DNA from: Colocasia esculenta
Lineage: Eukaryota > Streptophyta > Magnoliopsida > Alismatales > Araceae
NCBI GenBank assembly: GCA_014218235.1
Contig: CM024755.1
Coordinates: 102,900,948-102,964,947, forward strand
DNA: 64,000 nucleotides
Direction: 5' to 3'
Part shown: in pieces, positions 46,601-55,900 of the stretch
Layout: each line of letters begins with the position of its first letter
Position numbering within the stretch: the first letter of the stretch is position 1
Position numbers and translations under genes: made by a program
Notes under the pieces: generated by a model
What the model was told of the DNA's origin: nothing
What the model saw: the letters and a program-made list of their open reading frames with translations, nothing else
Database searches by the model: none

Positions 46601-49467
46601 GAGAGGAGGATTATTCCTATTGGGAGTGAAGGGTTTGGTATTTGAATGAGGAACATTTCTAACAAAGGGTGTGTAATTTTTTGTTCATGTCCTCGAGAGG
46701 TTTGAATTTTGGATTGCCTATGAAAATTTTCCTTATCTCAGGCCACTTGGTAGGCTTGTTCAAGAGTATCTACATCCTTAAGGTAAAGTTCTTTTTGAAC
46801 ATCTTCATTGAGTCTAGTTCTAAATCTAGAAAATGTGATTCTAGCATCTTCATATATCCCACACCTCAAGAGATATTCATCAAAATTTTCAATGTACTAG
46901 AAAGTGCGATGCCAACGTTGATGGGAGCTTGCAGACGACAACGACGTGGACGGCGGTGGTGCAGAACTGGCAGCGCTTAGGTGGCACGCAGGTAGTGAGG
47001 GTGCTGACAGAGAGGGGGAAAAGGAGGGCGGCGGCCTGGTGACGTCGTGTGGACGGAAGAGCTGGCCGCGGCGGAGGACGACAGTCCGGCAACGTCGAAC
47101 GGAGGGCGACCTGGCGACGCTGTGCTGAGGGAGAGCGCTGATTGGGGCAGAGCAGAGGCTTGTCGATGGGGGGGGGGAGAAGAAGCGAGCAGAGGAGAAG
47201 GGCGGCGGCGGCGTGCTGAGGGGCGGCGAAGAAGGGAGTGGGCGGGGGGATTCCTGCTGTGCACGAGAGAGAGCTGGGGAGGGAGGGGAAGAAGAAGCGG
47301 GCAGAGGAGGAGGGCGGTGGCGGCGTGCTGAGGGGCGACGAACAGGGGGCGCGACGAAGAAGGGAGGGGGGGGGGGAATCCTGCTGCGCACGAGAGAGAG
47401 AGCTGGGGAAGGAGGGGAAGAAGGGGAAACGAGATGAGAGGAAGAGAGGGAAATCGGGAGGGAAAATGCACACAAGAGGGAAGGGAAATCTCTGGATTTC
47501 TAAAATAAACTTTCTCTTCAATGCCTCCTTTCCATCGGTGCACCTTCTTTTATATAGAAGGCCAAGATCTTTTAACTTCCCAAAAAGATGCTCTATTCAA
47601 GATCTTACCAAAAGTAGCGCTCTGCAAAAATGCCCTCAAAAAGGGCTGCGCCAACCTACCTACCCATTTAATAGGACTCTTCACCTCACAAAAAAAAAAG
47701 AAAATACATAAAAAAGGAAAGATGGACTCTCACGATCATAATGGGCCAATCTACAAAGGCCCAATTCAAACAACATAACAACAATATAGTAAAACCCATT
47801 CTCATTATCTTTCATCCATCCAAAAGCTAGCTTGTGTTGCACCTCCATCTCTGCGTCGTTGGTATACCAGATTCGGGTCAAAGCAGGCCCGACTTGTGTC
47901 CTCACCAAATACATAAAAGAAAGTCAATATAGACCAATTGAATGTCTAAATAAAGATACAGTGAAGAAATCTGCCAACAATAAGTCGAAGTTGTCAAACA
48001 TATATGTGAATTCCCCAAGTGTTTGTGTACTGTCAGTAGGAGAGTGAGCCCTTGGAGAAGTCACATGTACATTTGATTTATTTCACCAGACTTTGGATTT
48101 TTAGTGTTCTATGTGGTTTATTCGAATTATGGAGTTTTTAGTTAGACCAAATTATGAAGGATTAGAAAGTTGGTATTTTGATGGAATCTCCATAATCTTG
48201 ATTTTCTTCTTCAATCGGAGAGTTGACTTTTTATAGGTAAGAGATATGAGTTTTCTGATATTTTTATTAAATTCAAATGTGGGAGGGGTACTTCCTTATT
48301 TATATGAATATTCAGAGAAATAAGGTACTAATCCATGCATCATTGGCCGGAGGTTCAACCATGAACATGTATCATGGGGCATCTCGTTTCTCGGGGACCC
48401 GCCGATATCGAGATCTCGCGAGACATGGTTTTGAGTATGTACACTAGCATCCGATTTTGGCATGTTTAGAAGGTGTATTCATATTCAAGTAGAGAGGGTA
48501 AAAATGACGGTAGGCTTTGGTTGAGAAGAACTTGAACTATGTTCATGTTTGTCTTAAGAAGCATGTGCTATTCATAATTACCCTTTTCCTGTATAAATGC
48601 TTTTCATAATTAATCAGTTGTATTAAAGTAATGACTATTTTCTTTCTTTTCCCAAGTAGGTGTTACTTAATGCTAGATGCTGGAACTACTGCTCATGGTT
48701 CCATTGTGTCTTCATATCATATATGCATTTCTCATAAAAATCCAAGATGCTATTTTGTCTGGATGACTGGATACTAGAACTACTGCTTGTGGTTCACCAT
48801 CCTGTCTGCACATCAGATTCTGTTTCTCATATATAAGTTCAGTTAACACAAAAACTATCTGATTCTTTCCCCCAATTTGCAGTGTCCATGCGTACATTGT
48901 TTTCAAAGATGAGCAATCAGCACAGGCTGCCTTGAAACTTAACATGGAAAAGGTATATCTCTGACATCCCTTGTGGTATGAAAACATGCATAGTTACGTT
49001 CCAGTTTCTACAAGGAAAAAGATTTCATTTGGTATTACCTGAGTGGTATCTCTTTAGTGGACAGTTACTTGCGGCAGTAAGTTACTCATATGTATGCACA
49101 TGCAGATTGGAGGGAATCATATTCGTGTTGACATGGCATGCCCACCTCGTAAGAAACTTAAGGGAGAAACTCCTCTTTATAACACAAAGAGGACTGTTTT
49201 TGTGGGTAACCTGCCATTTGATGTGAAGGTATTCTGCTATCTTATGTGTTAAATAATAATAAAGGGCATTTACTAAATTCCAGAATTTCATGAATTTAGC
49301 TATTAAAACACTTACATAAGCTCTTCTGTATTGAGCAGGATGAGGAGTTTTACCAGTTGCTTTGTCAGGATAATCAATTAGAGTCTAATGTAGAAGCTAT
49401 AAGGGTTGTTAGAGATCCCAATACAAGTTTGGGGAAGGGTATTGCATATGTCCTCTTCAAAACGAGG
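28681..49467 (+). CDS. RBM34: RBM34/Nop12-like nucleolar RRM protein, 5' part (five exons)
   Basis: Exons are 28681-29378, 29510-29568, 48883-48952, 49106-49228 and 49339-49467; all introns are GT-AG and the reading phase is continuous from exon 2 to 5. The N-terminus is basic with Pro and Gln runs and Lys/Arg-rich nuclear targeting stretches. RRM1 has RNP2 TVFVGNL in exon 1 and RNP1-like VHAYIVF in exon 3. The linker is GGNHIRVDMACPPRKKLKG. RRM2 has RNP2 TVFVGNL in exon 4 and RNP1 GKGIAYVLF in exon 5. The family acts in nucleolar pre-rRNA processing (known for yeast Nop12; inferred here). Exon 1 changes frame between about 28800 and 28925, so it is a sequence error or a broken gene. The last exons are not in the window. 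Confidence 0.82.
31065..31281. mobile_element. 217-bp hAT MITE
   Basis: Terminal inverted repeats CATGGAAT at both ends (31065 onward, and its complement ending 31281). The interior is rich in GATCGG motifs. It is flanked by TTAAAGAA (31057-31064) and TTAAAGAG (31282-31289), an 8-bp duplication with one mismatch. No coding sequence. Confidence 0.75.
33090..33938 (+). mobile_element. 849-bp non-autonomous hAT element (CTCGAGA-type termini)
   Basis: It starts CAAGGTTTGCCATATCGG and ends GCATACCATG. A perfect 8-bp duplication GGTGGAGG flanks it (33082-33089 and 33939-33946). Subterminal regions are dense in TCTCG/CGAGA motifs. The interior carries the AT-rich core shared with other hAT derivatives here. 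No ORF of interest. Confidence 0.88.
33749..33772 (+). repeat. Short telomere-type repeat (AAACCCT)n
   Basis: About three units of the plant telomere heptamer within the 849-bp hAT element. The homologous core at 51930-52170 lacks it, so it was gained in this copy. Confidence 0.7.
34195..34545 (-). repeat. Copy of the AT-rich hAT core, reverse orientation
   Basis: It matches the interior of the 33090-33938 element in reverse, including the TAAGGAAGTACCTCC edge and the AAGAAGAAAATCGCGATT segment. No termini or duplication were found, so it is a fragment. Confidence 0.6.
34900..35580 (+). repeat. Decayed LTR, probably copia
   Basis: The end resembles plant copia LTR R-U5 sequence: a GACTGGATGTAGGATTG segment, a GCCGAACCAGGATAG segment, and TATTCACCCCCATCTGG near the end. 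No PBS, polypurine tract or internal gene is attached, so it may be a solo LTR. Borders are uncertain. Confidence 0.45.
35850..36480 (+). pseudogene. L1-type LINE 3' fragment (zf-RVT region)
   Basis: In shifting frames one reads a plant LINE C-terminal pattern: WRISHGRFPTRDKVA, a CCLC group followed by HLFTSCTFA, then ALWIERNNRIFK. This is the zinc-binding region after RT in plant L1 elements. It has several stops and no tail or duplication was identified. Confidence 0.6.
36650..36749 (+). repeat. 50-bp tandem duplication
   Basis: Two direct copies (36650-36699 and 36700-36749) differing at one base. Both begin GATTAAAAAAACACTAATC. Confidence 0.9.
36834..38019. mobile_element. 1186-bp non-autonomous hAT element (GCCTAGGCG-type termini)
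   Basis: Terminal inverted repeats CATAGTTGTCAAGGCG at both ends and a perfect 8-bp duplication ATTGATGG (36826-36833, 38020-38027). Subterminal DNA is packed with GCGCCTAGGCG/CGCTTAAGCG palindromes. The interior includes the shared AT-rich core in reverse. A second copy lies at 51196-52410. Confidence 0.92.
38640..39142 (+). pseudogene. Captured cytochrome b561/DOMON-type gene fragment
   Basis: In three frames one reads a plant cytochrome b561 domain: LPVGMVL, then NWFYVDVTLQMGGF, GIVYGLHCKIGVAAFCMGA, LALFFRPKTTHKF, KFYHDFVGYVRV and VFHCFDAMGLGRSYSKL. Such proteins carry electrons across membranes through His-ligated haems. Here one expected His is Asp (FYVDV) and frameshifts and a TAG break it. 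There is no intron in this part. It lies inside the Helitron, so it is a captured copy. Confidence 0.7.
39390..39990 (+). other. Unidentified GC-rich, gene-like segment in the Helitron
   Basis: Base composition is more gene-like than the surrounding intron. One frame (39730-39987) reads as an 85-residue peptide ending just before a TAA. I do not recognise it. It may be another captured exon or part of the same donor gene. Confidence 0.3.
41134..42560 (-). repeat. Chromovirus LTR (left copy)
   Basis: The left edge reads TGTAAGATATAACACCC, next to TGGTATTTGACC on the minus strand (41132-41121), which matches 9 of 12 bases of the iMet PBS. A TATA box (TATATAAAAG on the minus strand) lies near 42330. 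Downstream is a CT-rich array of roughly 70-bp units that gives long Pro/Ser-rich artefact ORFs. The right edge is uncertain. Confidence 0.6.
42615..46092 (-). pseudogene. Chromovirus pol: RT, RNase H, integrase, chromodomain
   Basis: RT has YFDDILIYS. RNase H starts around ACDASGVGIGGVLSQEG. The integrase zinc region has HAGGLAGHFGCNKT but the second Cys pair is damaged (QCRLSATAK). The integrase core has MDFVLGLP, VTDRDVKF and TDGQTEVVNR. The C-terminal part ends with the chromodomain (RYLVQWKNLPESENTWVS). Disruptions are a 31-bp tandem duplication at 44886-44947, a stop near 44677 and stops near 43335. Confidence 0.85.
44886..44947 (-). repeat. 31-bp tandem duplication in RT
   Basis: The unit beginning GACCTTGTCGGTCATGAA occurs twice in direct succession (44886-44916, 44917-44947). 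Thirty-one is not a multiple of three, so it shifts the pol frame. Confidence 0.9.
46007..46902 (-). pseudogene. Chromovirus gag and protease, partial
   Basis: The zinc knuckle CYRCQGYGHIANQC is followed by the protease signature IMDSGSCINAIS. Further upstream, broken frames read as retrotransposon gag (YLKDVDTLEQAYQVA). The N-terminus is lost at the 46902/46903 junction with LTR sequence. Confidence 0.7.
46903..47910 (-). repeat. Second copy of chromovirus pol end plus truncated LTR
   Basis: It matches 41668-42690, including the CT-rich array, the TATA region and the last codons of pol. It is cut inside U5 at 46903, where gag begins directly. From 47911 to about 47990 I see no recognisable feature. 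Confidence 0.7.
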
Positions 49468-49868
49468 GTGAGCATCCTTGATCAGACATTTTTCTTTTTC
49501 TTTTCCCGCAATTTATTTTGTCTATGAAAGCTAATAATGTAGCTTTTAAATTATGTTATGCTGGTGACTTCTATTTGCAAATATCATGGCTATTTCATGT
49601 GTTCATGAACTTTCACTTTGCTTGAGAAAAGCTTTCAGCAAGCTTGACTTATATTCTATGAATGAATCAAAATCAACTTCCTTGATGGTGGTTCATATGT
49701 TCTTCTTTGTTGTTAAGTTCATTGCATTGTTGTACTGTGTTGCTTTAGATGGTTGGGAGATGTTTAATGTGACGAATTGGATTTATCATGTCTTCAAATT
49801 TTAGCATAAAATGGCATTCAGGAGAGTTGTGTATGTTATTTTGTGATATAATGTTGTTTTATTTAAAC

Positions 49869-50690
49869 CATGGTTGGCTGGAGCGCCGATTCGGAGTGAA
49901 TCAGATTCGCCCTGATTCGATCCGATTCGGCCAAATCGGATCGATTTTGTCCGATTCGCATGTGTATATATATACATATATAATATACATTATATATGTA
50001 TATAATGAGTATACATTACATATATATAGTAGATATGAGAATGGGGTCAATGATTCACATGGGATGACATGGAACTTATATCTTATTTACATTTCATATC
50101 ATTTAAGTAAATAATTAACAAAATGTGTGCGGCGGAGATGAGGATGCTGAGATGGATGTATGGTAAGAGTAAGAAAGATAAGATTAGGAATGAGCGCTTC
50201 TGTGAGGATTTGGGGATAGCTTCAATTGATAGAAAAATGAGAGAAAATAGATTTATGTGGTTTGGACACGTGCACCGTCGCCCTAACTTGGCGCCAGTTT
50301 AAAGATGTGACAAAATCTTAATGGATACCAGCAAAAGAGCTAGGGGAAGGCCTAGAATGAGATTGTGCGATGTTATTAGGAAGGATTTGGACTTATTGAG
50401 TTTAAACATGACTATAGCACTTGATAGAAATTTTTGGCAGAAAAGAATTCATGTAGCCGACCCCAGATAATGGGATAAGGCTCTGATGATGATGATGATG
50501 ATCATTTAAGTAAATAACGACTTTCTAATCCCTCATAATTTGACCTATCTAAAAATTTCATAATTCAAATAAACCTAATAGAATAATAAAAATCCAAAGT
50601 CCGGTGAGAAAAGTCAAACGTACATATGACTTCTCCGAGGAGCCACTCTCCTACTAAAGTCATATGCACGTTTGTAATTGTAATGTACTT
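49869..50690 (+). mobile_element. hAT remnant (GATTCGG-type terminus) with LINE inside
   Basis: It starts CATGGTTGGCTGGAGC, similar to the complement of the right end of hAT-1, followed by GATTCGG motifs. An AT-rich TATATA section follows, then the shared core in reverse (50518-50690). A LINE interrupts it at 50115-50500. No right terminus was found. Confidence 0.6.
50115..50500 (+). mobile_element. 5'-truncated RTE-type LINE
   Basis: It reads as the end of a plant RTE RT protein (MRMLRWMYG, FGHVHRRP, ARGRPRMRLCDVIRKDLD, RIHVADPR) and ends in a TGATGATGATGATGATGATG tail. A perfect 17-bp target duplication ATCATTTAAGTAAATAA flanks it (50098-50114, 50501-50517). One in-frame stop interrupts it near 50300. 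Confidence 0.88.
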
Positions 50691-51195
50691 AAAATGAACA
50701 ACAAGGAAACAAAAGTTCCTTAATGGAAAATAAATCTCATTTGTTCATTGTAATACATTTTTGTAAAAGCCCTTGTGGCACTTTTGTAAAGAAGCCCCAA
50801 TGAGATCTTTATTTAAAAAGATACTCAAAGGGCTTTATGAAATATGTATTTTTAAAATGAAATGAAGAAATCAAAGAAAAGGTCTCCCGGTGCAATGGGT
50901 TTGAAGTGTAAAATTGCACTTATACCAAAAAATCATGGGAAATTGCATAAATGTCTGTAAAAGGCATGTCTGTCCAGAAATATTAAGATACCCTGAATAG
51001 CATGCCCTTTCATAACATGTAAAAGTTGGGGTCGGCCATGAATCTTCAACCCTCTCCCCCTATTGGTCCGGAGTTTGAAGACCCCTTTGGGAGGGACCTT
51101 GAAGAGACCCCCTTTGGGGGATGATGTCCGATGGTCTTTGTAATTTTCAAGTTATGAAGACCCCTCATGGGGATTATTGCTCTTAATATTAAAAT

Positions 51196-52410
51196 CATAG
51201 TTGTCAAGGCGACCAAGGCGTAGTTAGGGTCTCGGATCGCCTAAGCGCTTAGGCGCCCGCCTAAGTGGTGCCTAGGTATTTAGGACGGAACTAAGTATGA
51301 CCTGTTTTCAAGTGTCCTTTTTATATGATATTTATGTCTCTAAAAATATATCATAATGAAAATTCAATAAAAAATATCATAATATGACAGACATAAAGAC
51401 AATGACATATCATAATATGGTAGATATATTATTAAAATACTACATAAATATGAGAAATATAGATAATAGTTATGTATCACAAAAAAAACTTGCAAAAAAA
51501 TAAAATGTCACAACAAAAAGGTCAAAATTATATGAAAACAACAAAAATTAAATTACAACTAAACAAACTCACATTATATATCATAAAGACATAAAAAACC
51601 TTAATTGACATCTTCCAATAAATTAGCACGCTAAATAAGAACAAGAAGTGCATATATCATTCTATCATCAGAAAGCGAATTTCCAACTTCTAAAACAAAC
51701 CAGTAAATACACATACATATAAATATGTTAAATAAAAATAGGAAGTGCAATATCTTAACACTTAAAACAAGTAAAAACTAAATGAGTACGAACTAGAAAA
51801 TGACAATTGTCACGAATTTAGGTGATGATAGTTTATGTTTGACCAAATCTTGAGAGGTCTCAGACAGACTGTGTTGTCAGTAGGAGAATGAGTCCCTTGG
51901 AGAAGTCATATGTACGTTTGACTTTTTCACCGGATTTTAAAATTTTAATATTCCATGTGGTTTATTGAATTATTAAGTTTTTAGTTAAGTCAAATTATGA
52001 GGGATTAGAAAGACGCTATTTTGATGGAATCACCAAAATCACGATTTTCTTCTTGGATGGGAGAGTTGATTTTTTATTGGTAAGAGATATGATTTTTTTG
52101 ATATTTTTATTAGATTCAAATGGGGGATACTTTCTTATTTACATATAATATCTTAAGTAAATGAAATACTAACATTTACTTAAATGATATTCAGGTAAAT
52201 AAGACGTTTCCTGAAATCGGGCTAGTCTTAGCCCCCGACAAGGTTACCACGGGCCGGAACAGATACCTGGTGCGCCTGGCATGCGCCTTGGCGGCTTTAG
52301 CATCGCCTTGGGGTGCCTTTTTTACTCTTAAAAAGGCGATGTGTTTTTAAGCGGCTAAGGAAGCGCCTTAGCGCTTAAGCGGCGCCTAGGTGTCCGCCTT
52401 GACAACTATG
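51196..52410. mobile_element. 1215-bp non-autonomous hAT element, second copy
   Basis: Termini CATAGTTGTCAAGGCG and complement, with a perfect 8-bp duplication ATTAAAAT (51188-51195, 52411-52418). It is the inverted counterpart of the element at 36834-38019, with the same GCCTAGGCG-rich ends and AT-rich core. Confidence 0.92.
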
Positions 52411-52418
52411 ATTAAAAT

Positions 52419-52979
52419 ATGAAGACTTTCTTAAGAGGGGAAAATTTGTGTATACAAAATTACACAAAGGTCCCTGAAGGGTAAAAAAATTATATAAAGT
52501 ACTTTGGTGTCATGCCCCGACACGGAATATTGGGACGTGAGGCAGTTAATATAATGCAAGTACATAGCGATATAAACATCAAACCAACACACAATTTTAA
52601 GTAGTATAAAACCAACTATATTTTCTGATTCCTTCCACCGTGTCTGTTATATTTGCTAGTTCAGAGCCTTAACTATGGGCCCAGAGAACTTCTTCATACT
52701 TAAATAAAAACAACTAACTAAACTAAACTAGACTCTAACAGTCTGGATGACACTGGGGTCACTCTTGGTTTTGCTCATCCCCATCCTCTCGTGTGTGGTC
52801 TTCATCATCATTATATTCACCTGAAGACAATTCACAATTTCACAGGGTGAGCGATAATACTCAGTAGTACTTAATATCTCGTAAAACATGCATGCTTTAT
52901 GTGATTAATATCTTGAATAGCAGGATAACTAAAGAGAACGTTCAAAAGAGTCATAACACATGATAACAAGGACACAATA
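52419..52979. other. Unclassified sequence interrupted by hAT-1
   Basis: Together with 58263-58938 this forms one stretch of about 1.2 kb once hAT-1 is taken out. It contains CATGCCCCGACACGG and several GATAGCAC words. It may be an old LTR, but I cannot place it. No gene was seen. Confidence 0.3.
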
Positions 52980-52987
52980 GTACTGTC

Positions 52988-55900
52988 CAGGGTTTGACAA
53001 GGCGGGGCGAATCGGCCCGATTCGCTTGAAGCAGAGCGAATCAGGGCCGGCCCGATGCGTGATCCGCATGGATCCGCCGCCCGGCCGCGGACCGGGCGAA
53101 TCGACCGGATTCGATTCGATCTGGCCCGATTCGCCGGATCCGCCACGATCCGATACGCCCCGGCGCCTTAAGATTCGCCCGAAGCCATGCGAATCGGGAC
53201 TGTGCAGTCCCGATTCGCAGGTGTCTTGCCGCCAGCCCCTTCCTCCCCCATTTTCCCCCCTTCTCCCTCAAGGAAACCCCAGATCTACACCCTAGGTGAT
53301 CCAAGGAGGCTTCCTACGTGGGATTGAAGGTGCTTGGAGGCGTTCTTGGGCTTCTCTCATCCCTCTCTTCATCCATTTCACTGTTTTGAAGGTAACTCTC
53401 CATGTATCTTCCATTTTTTGCTGTTTTTTGTTGATTTATGGGAAGTATATTCTTGAGAAATGATGTTGCAAGTGATTAATGTTCACTTGCAACCATTTCT
53501 CCATTGAATCTTCAATTCTTTTACATAGATTTGCCCATTTCCTTCTAATGTCAAATTTCTGTAACTATTTAAAAAAAAACAACAAATTTCAAACATGATG
53601 GCCAAGTGTTTAGTGTTCACTTTCCTCCATTTCTCCCTTTGATTCTACATTTTTTACACATACATTTGGCCATGTTCTTCCATTTTTTTTTCTAAAATTA
53701 AAAAAATAGGGATTGCAATGAAATTATTTTTAAAAAAATCAGAATTTGCAACCATGATGTTGCAAGTGATTAATGTTCACTTGCAACCATTTCTCCCTTG
53801 AATCTACAAAATTTTCATATAGATTTGGCCATTTTCTTCAATTTCTATATTTTTGAAATTATTAAAAAAAATACAGAAATTGGAACCATGATGTTCCAAG
53901 TGTTTAGTGTTCACTAACAATGTCTAATGTGTTGTTAGAAATTGTTCGTATGTGAAACCAACATAAAATGTTTTTTTTCCTGAAAGTTAATGAATATTTA
54001 TTTTATGTAGATGGCACCGAAGAAAGCCGCTAGTGAGGACATTGGGTGGCAGCATGGGACTGCAATGGGCAGTAGGCACAATTACAAGTGCAACTACTGC
54101 GGCCATACGGGACAAGGAGGTGGCGTCTCTCGCCTAAAGAAGCACCTTGCAGATGGGCGGCTTGCAGAGTACCATGATGTCCATGGTTGTAAATCAGTGC
54201 CTGCTGAAGTGAAGCGGCTCATGATTGAACACTTGAAGGGTGTTCGGGCCGATACGCAAAGAAGGAAGGCGGACGGGAGATGCAGGAGAGGATCATCTCG
54301 GGAAGGCAACGAGATGAAGACGACGATGATGAGCCATAAATTCATGCAGAGTATGTGCTTGATGTCCCTGAGCAGAGAGGGAGTTTTGAGGTTGGCAGTG
54401 GTAGTGGAGGCAGTGTGTCCAGAGTTGGGGGCGAGGCGCAGTCTTGTCGGTTTTCCAATGTGGGTGATTACTTCACTCATATTCCAACCGACAACCCAAT
54501 CCCAGACCAACATCAAGGGCAAAGGAAGAGATCCACATGTGTAACCTTAGAAGATGTGGATCCTAATATATATTCTCGGGAGCATGGAAAGCAAACCAGA
54601 ATTGATGATGCATACAACCAGCATGGGCCTAGATATAAAGTGGGTCGTACAGTGGCAAAATGGTGGCATCATTCGGGCATTTCATTCAATGCAGCTAACA
54701 ACCCATATTACAAATCTATGATCCAGGAGGTACAACAACAAGGGCTTCATGTGCAACCACCCTCCTCAAGAGACTTGGCAGGGAGATATCTAGATGAAGA
54801 AGTGCAAGATATCAAGTCATATATCCAAAGCTTCAAAAAAAAGTGGGAGAAATATGGTTGCACATTGATGTGTGATGGTTGGTCGGGTACCACCAGGAGC
54901 AGCCTTATAAACTTCCTTCTTTATTGTGATAGACAGGTGTTCTACCACAAATCTGTTGATGCATCCGATAGAGTGCACAATGCTGAGTACATTTTGAGTT
55001 TGATGCTAGAGGTCGTGGATGAGATAGGAGAGCAATATATTGTGCAGGTGGTGACCGATAATGGCTCTGCATACAAGAAGGCAGGGGAGGAGTTGATGCT
55101 TCTTTATCCCCATCTTTACTGGACTCCTTGTGCAGCACACTGTGTAGATTTGATGTTGAAAGAGATTTGCACATTGCAACCTGTCAGGACTGTGGTGGAG
55201 GCTGGGCAAAAAATCACAAGGTACATTTATAATCATCATGTTGTGTTGGCGTGGATGAGAGAGTCCACAGGTGGAGAGTTGTTGCGGCCGGCTATCACCC
55301 GCTTTGCCACTAATTTTATTACTTTACAAAGTCTCCTAAAGCACAAAGATGGTCTAAAACGCATGTTTAGGATAGACAGATGGATGCACAGCACTTTTGC
55401 AGGGACTTCTGATGGTAAAGAGGTAGAAGGGATCATCTGCAGCGCTAATTTCTGGGACCGAGTCTTCAAGCTGGTGCAAATCATTGAACCTCTTTATGAG
55501 GTTTTGAGGGTGGTTGATGGAGATAGGAGACCAACCATAGGGTTGGTTTATTCAAAAATTGAAGCTGCGAAGAACAAGATCCGTGCAGTGTCCCCTCGCT
55601 ATGCACACTTGGTGTTGGACGTGTTGAGGATCGGTGGGACCGACAAATGAGTCGAGATCTACATATGGCAGGTGAAAAAAATTAACTTGAATGGGGTTTT
55701 GATTTTAGTAGCTTCATTTAATTATTTTATACCCTAATTGCAGCTTACTATCTCCATCCTGCTTACCATTATGCGTTGGAGCTATCATACGATGATGACT
55801 TGACGGCCGCCTTTACGTGGGTTATTGAAAGACTATCAAGGAGTCCAGTGGATGCAGCAGATGCTATTGATCAGGCGAGCATTAATCTCCCTACAATATG

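Larger units (their letters stand above)
41050..47910 (-). mobile_element. Degraded Ty3/gypsy chromovirus
   Basis: Minus strand. From high to low coordinates: a 3' pol/LTR fragment (47910-46903), then gag-protease (46902-46007), RT (46092-44905), RNase H and integrase (44900-43338), a chromodomain (42615-43178), an LTR (about 42560-41134) and a degenerate PBS-like site. A chromodomain after integrase defines the chromovirus branch. The repeated pol-end-plus-LTR block on both sides suggests two tandem elements that once shared LTRs and then suffered a deletion at 46902/46903. Confidence 0.8.
40637..48427 (+). mobile_element. Non-autonomous hAT element (CTCGAGA type) split by a chromovirus
   Basis: It begins CAAGGTTTGCCATATTAG at 40637 and ends CGAGACATG at 48427. 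A perfect 8-bp duplication GTTTTGAG flanks it (40629-40636, 48428-48435). Outer parts (40637 to about 41040, and about 48000-48427) match the 849-bp element at 33090. The 7 kb between belongs to a gypsy element, so this was an element of ordinary size opened by a later insertion. Confidence 0.85.
29569..48882 (+). other. Intron 2 of the RBM34-like gene, 19.3 kb
   Basis: GT at 29569, AG at 48881-48882. It separates codons of one RRM. Non-transposon stretches at 29569-31064, 31282-33089, 36481-36833, 40429-40636 and 48428-48882 show no gene. The rest is made of the mobile elements listed separately. Confidence 0.8.

Noticed and set aside
52876..53304. Short ORFs on both strands at the left end of hAT-1
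   Set aside because: They are formed by the palindromic GAATCGG subterminal repeats. The transposase start is at 54011 behind a 5' UTR intron.
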